DNA from: an uncultured Acidimicrobiaceae bacterium
GTDB taxonomy: Bacteria; Actinomycetota; Acidimicrobiia; Acidimicrobiales; UBA8592
Direction: 5' to 3'
DNA: 24,945 nucleotides
Assembly: GCA_913031515.1 (NCBI GenBank)
Contig: CAJWET010000003.1
Coordinates: 1-24,945, forward strand
Positions within the stretch are counted from its first letter, which is position 1, and the number at the start of each line of letters is the position of its first letter. Below, in pieces: positions 6,910-14,639 of this stretch. The position numbers and the translations under genes were made by a program. The notes under the pieces are model-generated. The model made no database searches, was not told the DNA's origin, and saw only the letters and a list, made by a program, of their open reading frames with translations.

Positions 6910-7356
6910 TTATGCCGCGTCTGCTTCAGCTTTTGCAGCATGATGAGCGTCGACGATTGCTTTAACTTCTCGCCAAGTATAAGTTGGGCCTTCTGTCCCA
7001 TCTTCATTCATGAAGATCGCCCCATTCGCCACGTGGACAAAATAAATAGTATCTGTATCATGTTTGGTAGCCTCATGAACCGCACCAGCGGGTTCATATA
7101 TGTATCCGCCTTCAAAAGCTACGCCGCCACGGTATTGCAGGTCACCTTGAAGTACATAAACCACTGTTTCACCGAGGTGTACGTGTGGAGGAATAACGGT
7201 GCCGGCTTTAGATTTGATCAAAGCGGTGTAGCTTCCATTTTCTTCACTGATTCGAAGAATCATCATGGCATTTTCTCCTGGTTCACTATTCGGTAACCCA
7301 AGGTCAATCCACTCGCCATTCTTCGTATCGATCATTATCTCAAGATCTTCATTCAT
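6910..7356 (-). CDS. Cupin-fold protein, 2,4'-dihydroxyacetophenone dioxygenase-like
   Basis: From the ATG at 7356 the protein has 148 residues. The cupin metal site is visible as PPHVHLGE (His58, His60, possibly Glu63), and the second motif as YEPAGAVHEA with His94. The wording PxHxHLG...YVLxGxxxYRG...EPAGxxHE is close to the family that includes 2,4'-dihydroxyacetophenone dioxygenase, which cleaves the C-C bond beside an aryl ketone using one metal ion. Function in this organism is unproven. The frame is open up to 7398, but ATG 7356 has a good ribosome site (GGGGAAAAGAT), so I chose it. It leads the operon cupin, SDR, Rieske, small protein. The palindrome 7414-7435 lies about 60-80 bases upstream of its start. 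Confidence 0.78.
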   Translation of the reverse strand: MNEDLEIMIDTKNGEWIDLGLPNSEPGENAMMILRISEENGSYTALIKSKAGTVIPPHVHLGETVVYVLQGDLQYRGGVAFEGGYIYEPAGAVHEATKHDTDTIYFVHVANGAIFMNEDGTEGPTYTWREVKAIVDAHHAAKAEADAA

Positions 7357-7413
7357 ATCTTTTCCCCATCTCATTAGCCATATGGATCCCCAATGCATGC
7401 AATCGACTACCCA

Positions 7414-7435
7414 TTACCAACCATATGGTTGGTAA
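7414..7435. promoter_or_regulatory. Perfect 22-base palindrome, probable TetR-type operator
   Basis: The core ACCAACCATATGGTTGGT is a perfect inverted repeat, extended by TT and AA at the ends. It lies in the leader/promoter region of the cupin gene. The same core with one changed arm (CCAACCATTTGGTCGG) occurs at 24478-24493, before the CoA-transferase. Confidence 0.7.
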
Positions 7436-7439
7436 ATTA

Positions 7440-7468
7440 AGTATTGCATACGCCTTTTCACTATGCAA
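7440..7468 (-). promoter_or_regulatory. Possible promoter of the cupin operon
   Basis: On the minus strand TTGCAT (7468-7463) and AATACT (7445-7440) are 17 bases apart. The palindromic operator begins 5 bases downstream of the -10, where it would cover the transcription start. Match to consensus is only fair. Confidence 0.35.
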
Positions 7469-7469
7469 T
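7443..7469. repeat. Inverted repeat ATTGCATA / TATGCAAT
   Basis: Arms of 8 bases (7443-7450 and 7462-7469) flank an 11-base loop, 10 bases after the stop of the SMP-30 gene. It could be a weak AT-rich terminator of the long operon or a second protein-binding site. It has no poly-T tail and overlaps the proposed cupin promoter. Confidence 0.5.
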
Positions 7470-7479
7470 TGGGCAAATC

Positions 7480-8415
7480 TTAGAGCAAGTCCGCATGAAA
7501 GGGAAGCTGGAATCCTGGTCGAGACCATGGCGAGGAGCGGAGGGTACCAGAATGTGAACAGGTAATATAGGCCATCGAATAGCCTTCACCACCAAAGCAG
7601 ATGTTCGTTGTCATCGGATCACCGGTTTCTATCATCTTCCCTCTACCTTCTGGGGAGATTTCACAAATCCCTCCAGCATTCCCCGGTATAGCCCCCTTTT
7701 CGAGGACCGCGACGTTAATATACCCAGCAGCATCTACGGCAAGTGAGTCGAAACGAAGGCCTCCGGAGAGGGCGTAGATGAGTTTCCCGCGCGGTCGGGA
7801 ACCTTTCCCTGAATCGAGTTGGCCTGGGGCAGTAACATTCCACTGGTACAGCTTTCCGGTAATAGTTTCAGCTACATAGAGGGTCGATCCGTCAGGAGAC
7901 AAACCTATTCCATTCGGAGTAGTGAGTGGATAGATCACTTCCTGGATGCTCCGTCCGTCGGCAGATGCATAGTAGACGCCTCCATGGTCATGGTGGCGGG
8001 CCCATGTTTTTCCTAAGTCCGTGAACCAAAAGCCCCCATGTTCATCAAAAACAATGTCATTGGGGCCACGTAGCTGATTTCCTTCACAACCCCGATACAG
8101 CTCTTCTGATGCACCGGTTTGGAGGTTGACCCTTTGTATAGAACCTCCAACATATACTCGAGGCATTCGCGAAGCGAATTGCCCTGATGGGTCAGTCTCA
8201 TCATCGAATCCCCCATTGTTGCAGACATAGACGTGCCCGTCGGGTCCGATGGCGGCACCATTTGGACCACCACCCAAATCCGCGATAACGGTAATGGAGC
8301 CGTCGACGCCGACTCTACTGAGGGTCCCGCGTGCGAGTTCGACAAGTACCACGGTGCCATCGGGCATCGCTATGGGTCCTTCTGGAAAATCCAATCCTTC
8401 GGCGATAATTTCCAT
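7480..8415 (-). CDS. SMP-30/gluconolactonase-family lactone hydrolase
   Basis: This 311-residue protein has the six-bladed beta-propeller pattern of the SMP-30/gluconolactonase/LRE-like family. Metal-ligand positions can be seen: Glu12 in FPEGP, Asn119 in GPND, Asn168 in TPNGI and Asp223 in RFDSLAVD. Blade repeats with PDG and G.VY are spread along the chain. The family opens lactone rings with a divalent metal. No signal peptide is present, so it is cytosolic. It follows the DUF35 gene by 6 bases (GGGGCCT before the ATG), making it the last gene of the nine-gene operon. A lactone in a catabolic route for an aromatic or cyclic compound is plausible, but which one cannot be told. Confidence 0.85.
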   Translation of the reverse strand: MEIIAEGLDFPEGPIAMPDGTVVLVELARGTLSRVGVDGSITVIADLGGGPNGAAIGPDGHVYVCNNGGFDDETDPSGQFASRMPRVYVGGSIQRVNLQTGASEELYRGCEGNQLRGPNDIVFDEHGGFWFTDLGKTWARHHDHGGVYYASADGRSIQEVIYPLTTPNGIGLSPDGSTLYVAETITGKLYQWNVTAPGQLDSGKGSRPRGKLIYALSGGLRFDSLAVDAAGYINVAVLEKGAIPGNAGGICEISPEGRGKMIETGDPMTTNICFGGEGYSMAYITCSHSGTLRSSPWSRPGFQLPFHADLL

Positions 8416-8421
8416 AGGCCC

Positions 8422-8850
8422 CTAGCTGCTCTGTATCGGTCGCCAAAGAGGAAGCGCCATAGTTTCATCGATACGTAAGCTATAAGCTTCCACCTTTTGT
8501 CCAACGTGAACGGTTTCGATGTCAATCTCTGTGATATTTCCCATGAAACGCGCTCCTTCGGGGATATCTATCATGGCGAGAACGAATGGAACGAGAGTAG
8601 AAAATGGTTCAACCCCATGCCTTCGAACAACTGTAAACGTATATATCTTGCCCTCCCCCGATGTTTCTACCCAGTCCGGTTCTTCCCCACATGAAACGCA
8701 GAGCATCTTCGGCGGAAACTGCGTGTTCTCGCACCTTCGGCATTTTTGGATGATGAGCTTGCCTTGGGAAGCCGCTTCGAAGTACTTGCGGTCTATTGGG
8801 CCAGGTGCCATCGGTACTCTGTTCCACATCCCATCATCAACGACTTCCAT
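8422..8850 (-). CDS. DUF35 OB-fold/zinc-ribbon partner of the thiolase-like protein
   Basis: This 142-residue protein begins with a helix (DRKYFEAASQGKLIIQKC), then a zinc ribbon with Cys37, Cys40, Cys51 and Cys54 (KCRRC..., LCVSC), then an OB-fold that would bind acyl-CoA. Proteins of this family form complexes with SCP2-type thiolases and thiolase-like aldolases, for example BbsA with BbsB or ChsH2-type domains with Ltp2. Its ATG at 8850 overlaps the stop of the thiolase-like gene (TGATG), so the two are coupled as in known complexes. A GTG three bases earlier (8853) is an alternative start. Confidence 0.88.
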   Translation of the reverse strand: MEVVDDGMWNRVPMAPGPIDRKYFEAASQGKLIIQKCRRCENTQFPPKMLCVSCGEEPDWVETSGEGKIYTFTVVRRHGVEPFSTLVPFVLAMIDIPEGARFMGNITEIDIETVHVGQKVEAYSLRIDETMALPLWRPIQSS

Positions 8851-10013
8851 CACCGCCGGTCCTTCCCTAAAATTGTGGTTCCGATATAGGAAAGAAGCCC
8901 TCCGCAGCCAGCTGCGAGCGCTAGTTCACAGTCGGGAACTTGTGCATCTCCTCCGTGGCCGCGTAGTTGACGAACAGCTTCGGTAATGAGCATCGTTCCT
9001 CTCATGCCTGAATGGCAACTAGATAAGGATCCCCCGTCGGTGTTCATCGGGAGTGAACCGCCTTTACGAAGATGGCCGTCCTCTATGAACCCTCCGCCTT
9101 CCCCTTTAGCGCAGAAACCGTGGTCTTCCAAAAGTAGAAGAGCTGTGATCGTGAAAGAATCGTAGAATTGGATCGTATCAATGTCCTCAGGCTGGAGCCC
9201 TGCCTGTCGGTATGCGTCTTGGCTACTGATAGTTCCCGCAGTAGTGCTGAAGTCCGGCATGGAGTGAATATGCCAATGGGAGTTCGCCCCAGCTGCTCCA
9301 AGGACATGAATTGGATGTTGTTTGAGATCCCGTCCGCGTTCTTCAGTTGTCAGAATGAAGGCTGCTCCCCCATCGGAAACAACACAACAATCCAGCAAAT
9401 GTAGAGGATCGGCAATCATCGGGCTAGCAAGCACATCCTCAACTGTGAGAGGCTCACGATACATCGCTTTCGGGTTTAGGCCTGCGAATTCCCTAACTCC
9501 TACCGCTATTTCTGCAAGCTGTTCCGGAAGAGTCCCGTATGTAGCCATGTGGTGGGTAGCTGCCAGAGCATAACAGGTCGCTATGGTACTTCCGTATGGT
9601 TGCTCATACAGAAGTGGCCCCGACAGGCCACTATCAATCGAAAGGCCTCCCGTACCTAGTGTCCGGCCATGGCGGGTAAGGAAATCGGAACCATAGGCGA
9701 ATAGAATCGTTTCGGCTCGCCCTTCACGAATCGCTGCGACGGCATCAGGAATTTGAAATTGAGCGGCTGACCCACCGGTATATGTTGTATTCAGCCAGCG
9801 AGGAGATAGCCCCAAGTGTTCGACCGCTTCCACATGCAATTCTGGCTCTGTTGGCATACTCGCACAGGCGAAGCCGTCAATATCCTCAAGTTCCAGACCG
9901 CAATCTTCTAAAGCCCGCTGAGTCGCCTGTGCTATGTGCATAAAAGAATCAAGGTGCGGTGCCTTCGGATAGTCAGATAACCCAATTCCTACTATGACAG
10001 GTTCCCGAGACAT
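8850..10013 (-). CDS. Thiolase-superfamily protein (SCP2/Ltp type) lacking the usual nucleophilic Cys
   Basis: From ATG 10013 the protein has 387 residues. Thiolase-fold landmarks are present: RALEDCGLELEDIDG, YDSFTITAL, the CHSGMRG motif (counterpart of HPxGxxG) and AAGCGGLLS near the end. The region that normally carries the acyl-accepting Cys reads NTTYTGGSAAQFQ (residues 75-87), and no Cys occurs between residues 51 and 146. Ltp-type retro-aldolases with DUF35 partners share this feature, whereas BbsAB cleaves an aromatic beta-ketoacyl-CoA thiolytically. From context (downstream of a beta-keto-acid CoA ligase) cleavage of an aroylacetyl-CoA is the expected job, but the residue pattern leaves the chemistry open. 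The start was chosen because GGGGGG lies before ATG 10013, one base after the ligase stop. The open frame reaches 10058. Confidence 0.85.
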   Translation of the reverse strand: MSREPVIVGIGLSDYPKAPHLDSFMHIAQATQRALEDCGLELEDIDGFACASMPTEPELHVEAVEHLGLSPRWLNTTYTGGSAAQFQIPDAVAAIREGRAETILFAYGSDFLTRHGRTLGTGGLSIDSGLSGPLLYEQPYGSTIATCYALAATHHMATYGTLPEQLAEIAVGVREFAGLNPKAMYREPLTVEDVLASPMIADPLHLLDCCVVSDGGAAFILTTEERGRDLKQHPIHVLGAAGANSHWHIHSMPDFSTTAGTISSQDAYRQAGLQPEDIDTIQFYDSFTITALLLLEDHGFCAKGEGGGFIEDGHLRKGGSLPMNTDGGSLSSCHSGMRGTMLITEAVRQLRGHGGDAQVPDCELALAAGCGGLLSYIGTTILGKDRR

Positions 10014-10014
10014 G

Positions 10015-11589
10015 CTACCCCCCGATTTCTTCCTGATCGGCAATTTCCCGAAGAGCAAGTTTCGATATTTTATTTGACCCTGTCAATGGGAACTCATCAA
10101 TGAACTCGATGTATCTAGGAACTTTAAAATTTGCCATAATTTCCCGGCACCAGAGAAAAAGTTCATCCTGCTGTATCGGTTCACGTACGATTACAAATGC
10201 GCACCCAACCTCACCCAGCCGGTCGTCTGGAACACCTATCAGCGCAACATCTCGAATGCTCGGATGTTCCCGCATCATGTCCTCCACTTCAGCTGGATAC
10301 ACGTTGAATCCCCCGACGATGATCATGTCCTTGATTCGGCCAAGAATTTTAAAGTAGCCATTCTCATCACAGGTTCCAAGGTCACCCGTATGTAACCAGC
10401 CTTCTTGGTCGATAGCTGCTGCTGTTGCATCATCATCATCTAGATAACCGTCCATAACCGCATATCCACGCACTACGATCTCTCCCTTCTCTCCGGCTTC
10501 GGCAGGCTCATTCTTGTCGTCAACGACGCGAACTTCAAGGTCTTTGGATGCTTTTCCGATTGTTGTAGCAATCGTTTCGGGACTATCTGAAGCCACAGTG
10601 TTAGTCGCTGTCCCGCATTCTGTCATCCCATATGCCTGAACAACCCGATCAAAGGTGAGTTCATCAATCATCCTCTGTATGAGGTCAACAGGCACATCTG
10701 CAGATCCGGTTAGTGAAAACCGAAGTGAGTTCATGTCGTAATCCTGCAGTCGTGGGTGTTCGAGCAGGGAATGGAAGATAGTAGGTGGTCCAGGGAAATA
10801 GGTAATTCCTTCTTCTTGAATTATTTCCAATACTTGATCAACATCAAAGACAGGGAAAGGGTACACGGTGGCTCCACTAAATAAAGCGGGCATCCAACCT
10901 CCGGTGTACCCGAAAACGTGGAAAAAGGGATTGATTACGAGCATTCGGTCTACGGCACTAAGTTCATTCTCCTCCACGGTGTTGAAAGTTTGGCGGACTG
11001 TTGGGCCGTGGAGATGGCGAACTCCTTTGGGTTTCCCTGTACTACCCGATGTGAACATGATGTCGCTCAGAGTCGTATCCGAGATGTTTTTCAGCCTTTG
11101 GATACGTAGATCGTCGTCAATGTTTTGAGCACCAGAAAGAAAGGAGGAAAGTGAATCTTCATCCATGTCATCACCATTGATGTTGATGGTCCGAATCTCA
11201 GCTCCTCCTTCTTTTCTTACTCTTGCTGATACTTCTGCACCTTCTATTCCCATAAATCCATCGGCGGTGAAAAGCAGTTTCGCTTCGGTTTTTTGCAACG
11301 GAAACGATGCTTCTACAGATTTGTACCTTGTATTGATAGGAACGAGTGCAGCACCGACTGATTGGATACCTAGAGCAACAATGATCCATTCACTCGAATT
11401 CGGTGCCCAGAGCCCTACACGGTCCCCCGGCTTGACACCAGCCGAAATGAAAGCTTTCGCGCATATCGCGATTCTTTCATCCAGTTCTTTATAGGTTATT
11501 CGTGCTTTTCCTTCAACGATTGCTACTTTGTCTGGATATTTCATACACGCGCCATGTATGACCGCTGGGATACTCTCGAAGCTATCCAC
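10015..11589 (-). CDS. AMP-forming acyl-CoA ligase, candidate aroylacetate-CoA ligase (bal-like)
   Basis: From GTG 11589 the protein has 524 residues. ANL-family motifs are complete: FTSGSTGKPKG (about 179-189) for ATP, YGMTE, GWLHTGDLG, GRIKDMIIVGGFNVYPAEVE at the domain hinge, and a C-terminal lysine in GSNKISK. The enzyme activates a carboxylic acid to acyl-AMP and then acyl-CoA. Its place directly after an apcABCDE-like set equals that of the benzoylacetate-CoA ligase gene in Aromatoleum aromaticum, so a beta-keto acid is the likely substrate (inference). The open frame starts at 11622, but GTG 11589 has GAGGAAG three bases upstream and overlaps the previous gene by 8 bases, a typical coupled start. 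Confidence 0.85.
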   Translation of the reverse strand: MDSFESIPAVIHGACMKYPDKVAIVEGKARITYKELDERIAICAKAFISAGVKPGDRVGLWAPNSSEWIIVALGIQSVGAALVPINTRYKSVEASFPLQKTEAKLLFTADGFMGIEGAEVSARVRKEGGAEIRTININGDDMDEDSLSSFLSGAQNIDDDLRIQRLKNISDTTLSDIMFTSGSTGKPKGVRHLHGPTVRQTFNTVEENELSAVDRMLVINPFFHVFGYTGGWMPALFSGATVYPFPVFDVDQVLEIIQEEGITYFPGPPTIFHSLLEHPRLQDYDMNSLRFSLTGSADVPVDLIQRMIDELTFDRVVQAYGMTECGTATNTVASDSPETIATTIGKASKDLEVRVVDDKNEPAEAGEKGEIVVRGYAVMDGYLDDDDATAAAIDQEGWLHTGDLGTCDENGYFKILGRIKDMIIVGGFNVYPAEVEDMMREHPSIRDVALIGVPDDRLGEVGCAFVIVREPIQQDELFLWCREIMANFKVPRYIEFIDEFPLTGSNKISKLALREIADQEEIGG

Positions 11590-12499
11590 TGACTTCCTCG
11601 AGAAAATTCTGAATTGTTGCAATATCGTTTTGAATATCAGTGAAGTCGTGCGATGGGTCCAAGTCCCACTCTGTGGTCAGGAGGTATGAACCAGATTCAA
11701 GTTCCACTACGCCTTCTGGGATTGTGGCATTCCCTGTACCAAAACCGTTGACGGTGATAGCTTTTGAGGCGTTCTCGAAGCTTGCCGCTACGGTCCTCTG
11801 AGCATTCGCGGCGACGTAGGTAAACCCATCAAATGCTTCAGTTTGTAGGTCAGTCAACGTAGCTCTGGGGCAAAGCAATGTTGTTTCGAGAGCATAATGC
11901 TCAGTTAGTTTCATGATCCTTGAATAGTGGTTTCCTTCAATCCAAGGAAGGAGATCTTCGTCATCTCGATCTGGCCCTTCAAGCACCAGAATGTTCTCAA
12001 TACCGTTCTCGCAAAGGATATTGACAAACTCTGTTAGGAGTTCACCAACGATGAATTGATCCATTCTTGAAGTAGGAGAAGGAACACCGAGATGATTGGC
12101 TAAGGTAGCAGGGCCAGGAATAGCGCATACTATCTGGTGGTTGATCAACGCTCCTTTTATCCGACCTATAGCTTCGAGAAGCGTCGTTATTCGTTCTGCC
12201 CCCCGAACTAAGCCAGGGTTTGTGTCAGCGGAACCCCCAGATTCGACCGTGGGCAGACCGTCGCCACGGTCGACAGTACATCCCACTGCTTCAGCCCACA
12301 ATGTAGTGTCGAAATTGACACATGCAGCTGGAGGTTTAAACAATTTCCCGCTATCGATGACCCCTAAGGCCATTACACTGGCATCTAGGGTCATCTCCCG
12401 AAGCCCAACTTGCCGGATCTTCGAACCTATGGCATAGAGCCAAGGGACAAATGTCCCTCGTAACGCCCCCGACTGCGGCCTCTTGCCGCCAGTGGTCAT
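11582..12499 (-). CDS. UroD-like protein at the apcE position, candidate carboxylase epsilon subunit
   Basis: This 305-residue protein looks like a distant member of the uroporphyrinogen-decarboxylase/MtaA superfamily. It has an N-terminal stretch with FDTTLWAEAVGCTVD and DGLPTV, alternating helix-strand pattern, and IENILVLEGPD in the middle. I did not find the UroD active-site motif, so decarboxylase activity should not be assumed. Its length (about 33 kDa) and place after apcD correspond to the fifth subunit of acetophenone carboxylase (ApcE, 34 kDa), which is needed for activity but binds loosely to the core. The ATG overlaps the apcD stop (ATGA, 12496-12499), and its end overlaps the ligase start, so it is firmly within the operon. 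Superfamily call moderate, operon role inferred. Confidence 0.65.
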   Translation of the reverse strand: MTTGGKRPQSGALRGTFVPWLYAIGSKIRQVGLREMTLDASVMALGVIDSGKLFKPPAACVNFDTTLWAEAVGCTVDRGDGLPTVESGGSADTNPGLVRGAERITTLLEAIGRIKGALINHQIVCAIPGPATLANHLGVPSPTSRMDQFIVGELLTEFVNILCENGIENILVLEGPDRDDEDLLPWIEGNHYSRIMKLTEHYALETTLLCPRATLTDLQTEAFDGFTYVAANAQRTVAASFENASKAITVNGFGTGNATIPEGVVELESGSYLLTTEWDLDPSHDFTDIQNDIATIQNFLEEVSG

Positions 12500-14559
12500 G
12501 CAACAGTACCTGGGAATTCACCAAAGTACTTGAGAGCGTGTTCCGGAGGGCTTTGTTGCTCCCATTCTTGGATGAATTCGTTATATGGTTTCCCGACTTG
12601 CTTCCGCTCTGCACGAGCTTCATCGCGGAGTTTTTCGGTTTCGTCTGCTTCAACCAAAAGGCTCTCAGGGTCATAGGCGACCTTGTAGATCTCTTTCACG
12701 GTGAATTCAGAAATGACTCCAGCACGAAGGTCATCTACAACCATTTGAGGGTCACGCTCGAGAGCATCTCCCCAACCACCACCGCCTGCGCCAACCATCA
12801 TCCAGACATCACCATCAGTCACGTTGATAGCCGGATAAGTTGCGTAGTCAAAGTTGTACTCGCCTTCACAAAGGCGATTCTCTACAAGTTCGCCAGTGGA
12901 ATTAGGTGCATCCCATTCGCCTGAACGCATGCGATCAATAACATCTGAACCGATGATGTACGCCCCTGGCGTAGTATTTCCGGCATAACCTCCGAAGATA
13001 CCTGGCGCAGTCGGGAACTTCGTTCCAAAGCCCATCGTTCCATGTGACAGGGCATCGGGTACTTTGTGAGCTACATAGGCTGTGTCCTGACCAGAGCCTC
13101 CTCGGAATTTCCCAAATCCGTGGCCGTCACGAGCTATACGGCTATAGATTTTATAATATGGTCCGCGTATCTCAAGCTCTTCAGCATCATTAGTATCCAT
13201 ATAATTCCCCCAGATACCAGCAAAGACATCCACACCATCAGCATCAGGCCGTGCGCCACCACCGGAGCCGTTCACAGGATCTACATATAGATCAGCTGCT
13301 AGGAGACCGTGTTGGTTTACACCGACCCCGTAACCACCGACAGCGTTGGCACTCTGAGTAGCACTCAACTTATCTCGATGATCGCTATCGAAAGCCATCT
13401 TCATTGTTGCACAATGGGCAGCCGCCTGAAGCAGGAAGGTTGGCCAGAGAGAACACGAAACAGCAGCATCAGCTGAAGCGCTAAGGCAAGTTCCGTCCGG
13501 TATTTCCATTTTTATTTGGTCGAGAAGTCCGACGCTTGGCGGTACGTCACTCAGTAGATAACTGAAAAACGGGTTGGCTAAGGTCGTAACTGGCATACTC
13601 GCGTATGCATTGAACGCGAAAGGGTTTTGAGGCGAGGTTCCTTGGAGGTTGACATGCAGTTCGTCACCTTTTTTTGTAATAGCACAGTGGATTCTCTGAA
13701 GGCCCATATCTCCACCAACACCATCGATGAAGACAGTGCTCCGGTAGGTTCCGTCATTGAACTCTTGTAAACGGCGACGGACTTGTACACGCCCATCATC
13801 GACGCACCGGCGGGCAGCCCCAACAAAGCTTTCTGTCCCAAGATCTTCGGCAATCTTTTTCATCCGGCGTACCATTCGGGTACATGCTGCTACACGTGCT
13901 TTGATATCAAGGACCTGCTCATCAGGTACCCGAGTCATATTTCCGATTGACTGCACTAGATCTTCACGAAGTCCATAATTGGAACCAATTTTTTGGGGAA
14001 GGAGCCTAACTCCATCACTCCATGCATTTCTAGCAACTGCTGAAAGTCCCGGTTCCATAGCTCCGACGTCCGCTTGATGAGCAACAGCACTTACCCATCC
14101 GACTAGAATTCCATCAACAATAACAGGCATGAAGGCAATCTGATCTGGAGTATGAGTCGCCCCATATATTGGATCAGTTGAGAAGAAAATGTCTCCATCT
14201 TCTATACGGACTGACTCCTCAGTCGCCCATTTTGAAAGGGTGTACTTGATAGGAAGCTGTCCACTAAGTGCATGATAATAAACACCAGCCGCTGCGCCAC
14301 ACATATCTCCGGAAGCGGTATACACTCCCGTGCCACTATCTTCCGACCGAAGAGCCGAAGAAACACCGAGCTTGGCCATAACCTCCTTGCCTTCAGTTGC
14401 AATGGTCGCGAGCTTATGTCGGAAAATAGAGAAGTCAATATCCGACATTTCATCCGCATATTCTTCCTCCATACTTGTCTGAGGTTCTGGATTCATTCGA
14501 GCGAAAAGGTCATCGATATCAGTGTTAAATTCTGGCAAGGTTACTTCTTGGATACTCAT
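12496..14559 (-). CDS. Hydantoinase B/oxoprolinase-family subunit, ApcD-like carboxylase subunit
   Basis: This 687-residue protein belongs to the HyuB/oxoprolinase beta family, shared by N-methylhydantoinases, acetone carboxylase and acetophenone carboxylase. Visible hallmarks are SVAHQADVGAMEPG-like sequence (VSAVAHQADVGAMEPG, about 165-180), the GGGARPDADGVD segment, RDGHGFGKFRGGSGQ and the C-terminal GAGGGGWGDALERDP. Those last two are strong family signatures. In acetophenone carboxylase this type of subunit (ApcD, about 75 kDa) is thought to carry the carboxylation site for the ketone, with the phosphorylated intermediate coming from the HyuA-type subunits. It is separated from apcC-like by an unusual 80-base A-rich spacer and overlaps the apcE-like gene by 4 bases. 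The start ATG has AAAAGGAAAAAA upstream. Confidence 0.88.
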   Translation of the reverse strand: MSIQEVTLPEFNTDIDDLFARMNPEPQTSMEEEYADEMSDIDFSIFRHKLATIATEGKEVMAKLGVSSALRSEDSGTGVYTASGDMCGAAAGVYYHALSGQLPIKYTLSKWATEESVRIEDGDIFFSTDPIYGATHTPDQIAFMPVIVDGILVGWVSAVAHQADVGAMEPGLSAVARNAWSDGVRLLPQKIGSNYGLREDLVQSIGNMTRVPDEQVLDIKARVAACTRMVRRMKKIAEDLGTESFVGAARRCVDDGRVQVRRRLQEFNDGTYRSTVFIDGVGGDMGLQRIHCAITKKGDELHVNLQGTSPQNPFAFNAYASMPVTTLANPFFSYLLSDVPPSVGLLDQIKMEIPDGTCLSASADAAVSCSLWPTFLLQAAAHCATMKMAFDSDHRDKLSATQSANAVGGYGVGVNQHGLLAADLYVDPVNGSGGGARPDADGVDVFAGIWGNYMDTNDAEELEIRGPYYKIYSRIARDGHGFGKFRGGSGQDTAYVAHKVPDALSHGTMGFGTKFPTAPGIFGGYAGNTTPGAYIIGSDVIDRMRSGEWDAPNSTGELVENRLCEGEYNFDYATYPAINVTDGDVWMMVGAGGGGWGDALERDPQMVVDDLRAGVISEFTVKEIYKVAYDPESLLVEADETEKLRDEARAERKQVGKPYNEFIQEWEQQSPPEHALKYFGEFPGTVA

Positions 14560-14639
14560 TTTTTTTCCTTTTTTGTTAGGTGGTTGTATATATGTTAATT
14601 GATTTTGGTTTTACTTCTTTAGTGGTTTAGTTTTTTTTC
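14560..14639 (-). other. A-rich, G-poor 80-base spacer between the apcC-like and apcD-like genes
   Basis: The coding strand is about half A with very few G, ending in AAAAGGAAAAAA before ATG. Other gaps in this operon are 0-13 bases. It should be unstructured in the RNA and may favour ribosome loading on the apcD-like gene. No clear promoter or hairpin was seen. Confidence 0.5.

Noticed and set aside
10868..11494. Several plus-strand frames opposite the acyl-CoA ligase
   Set aside because: All are opposite a gene with complete ligase motifs and show no recognisable features of their own.
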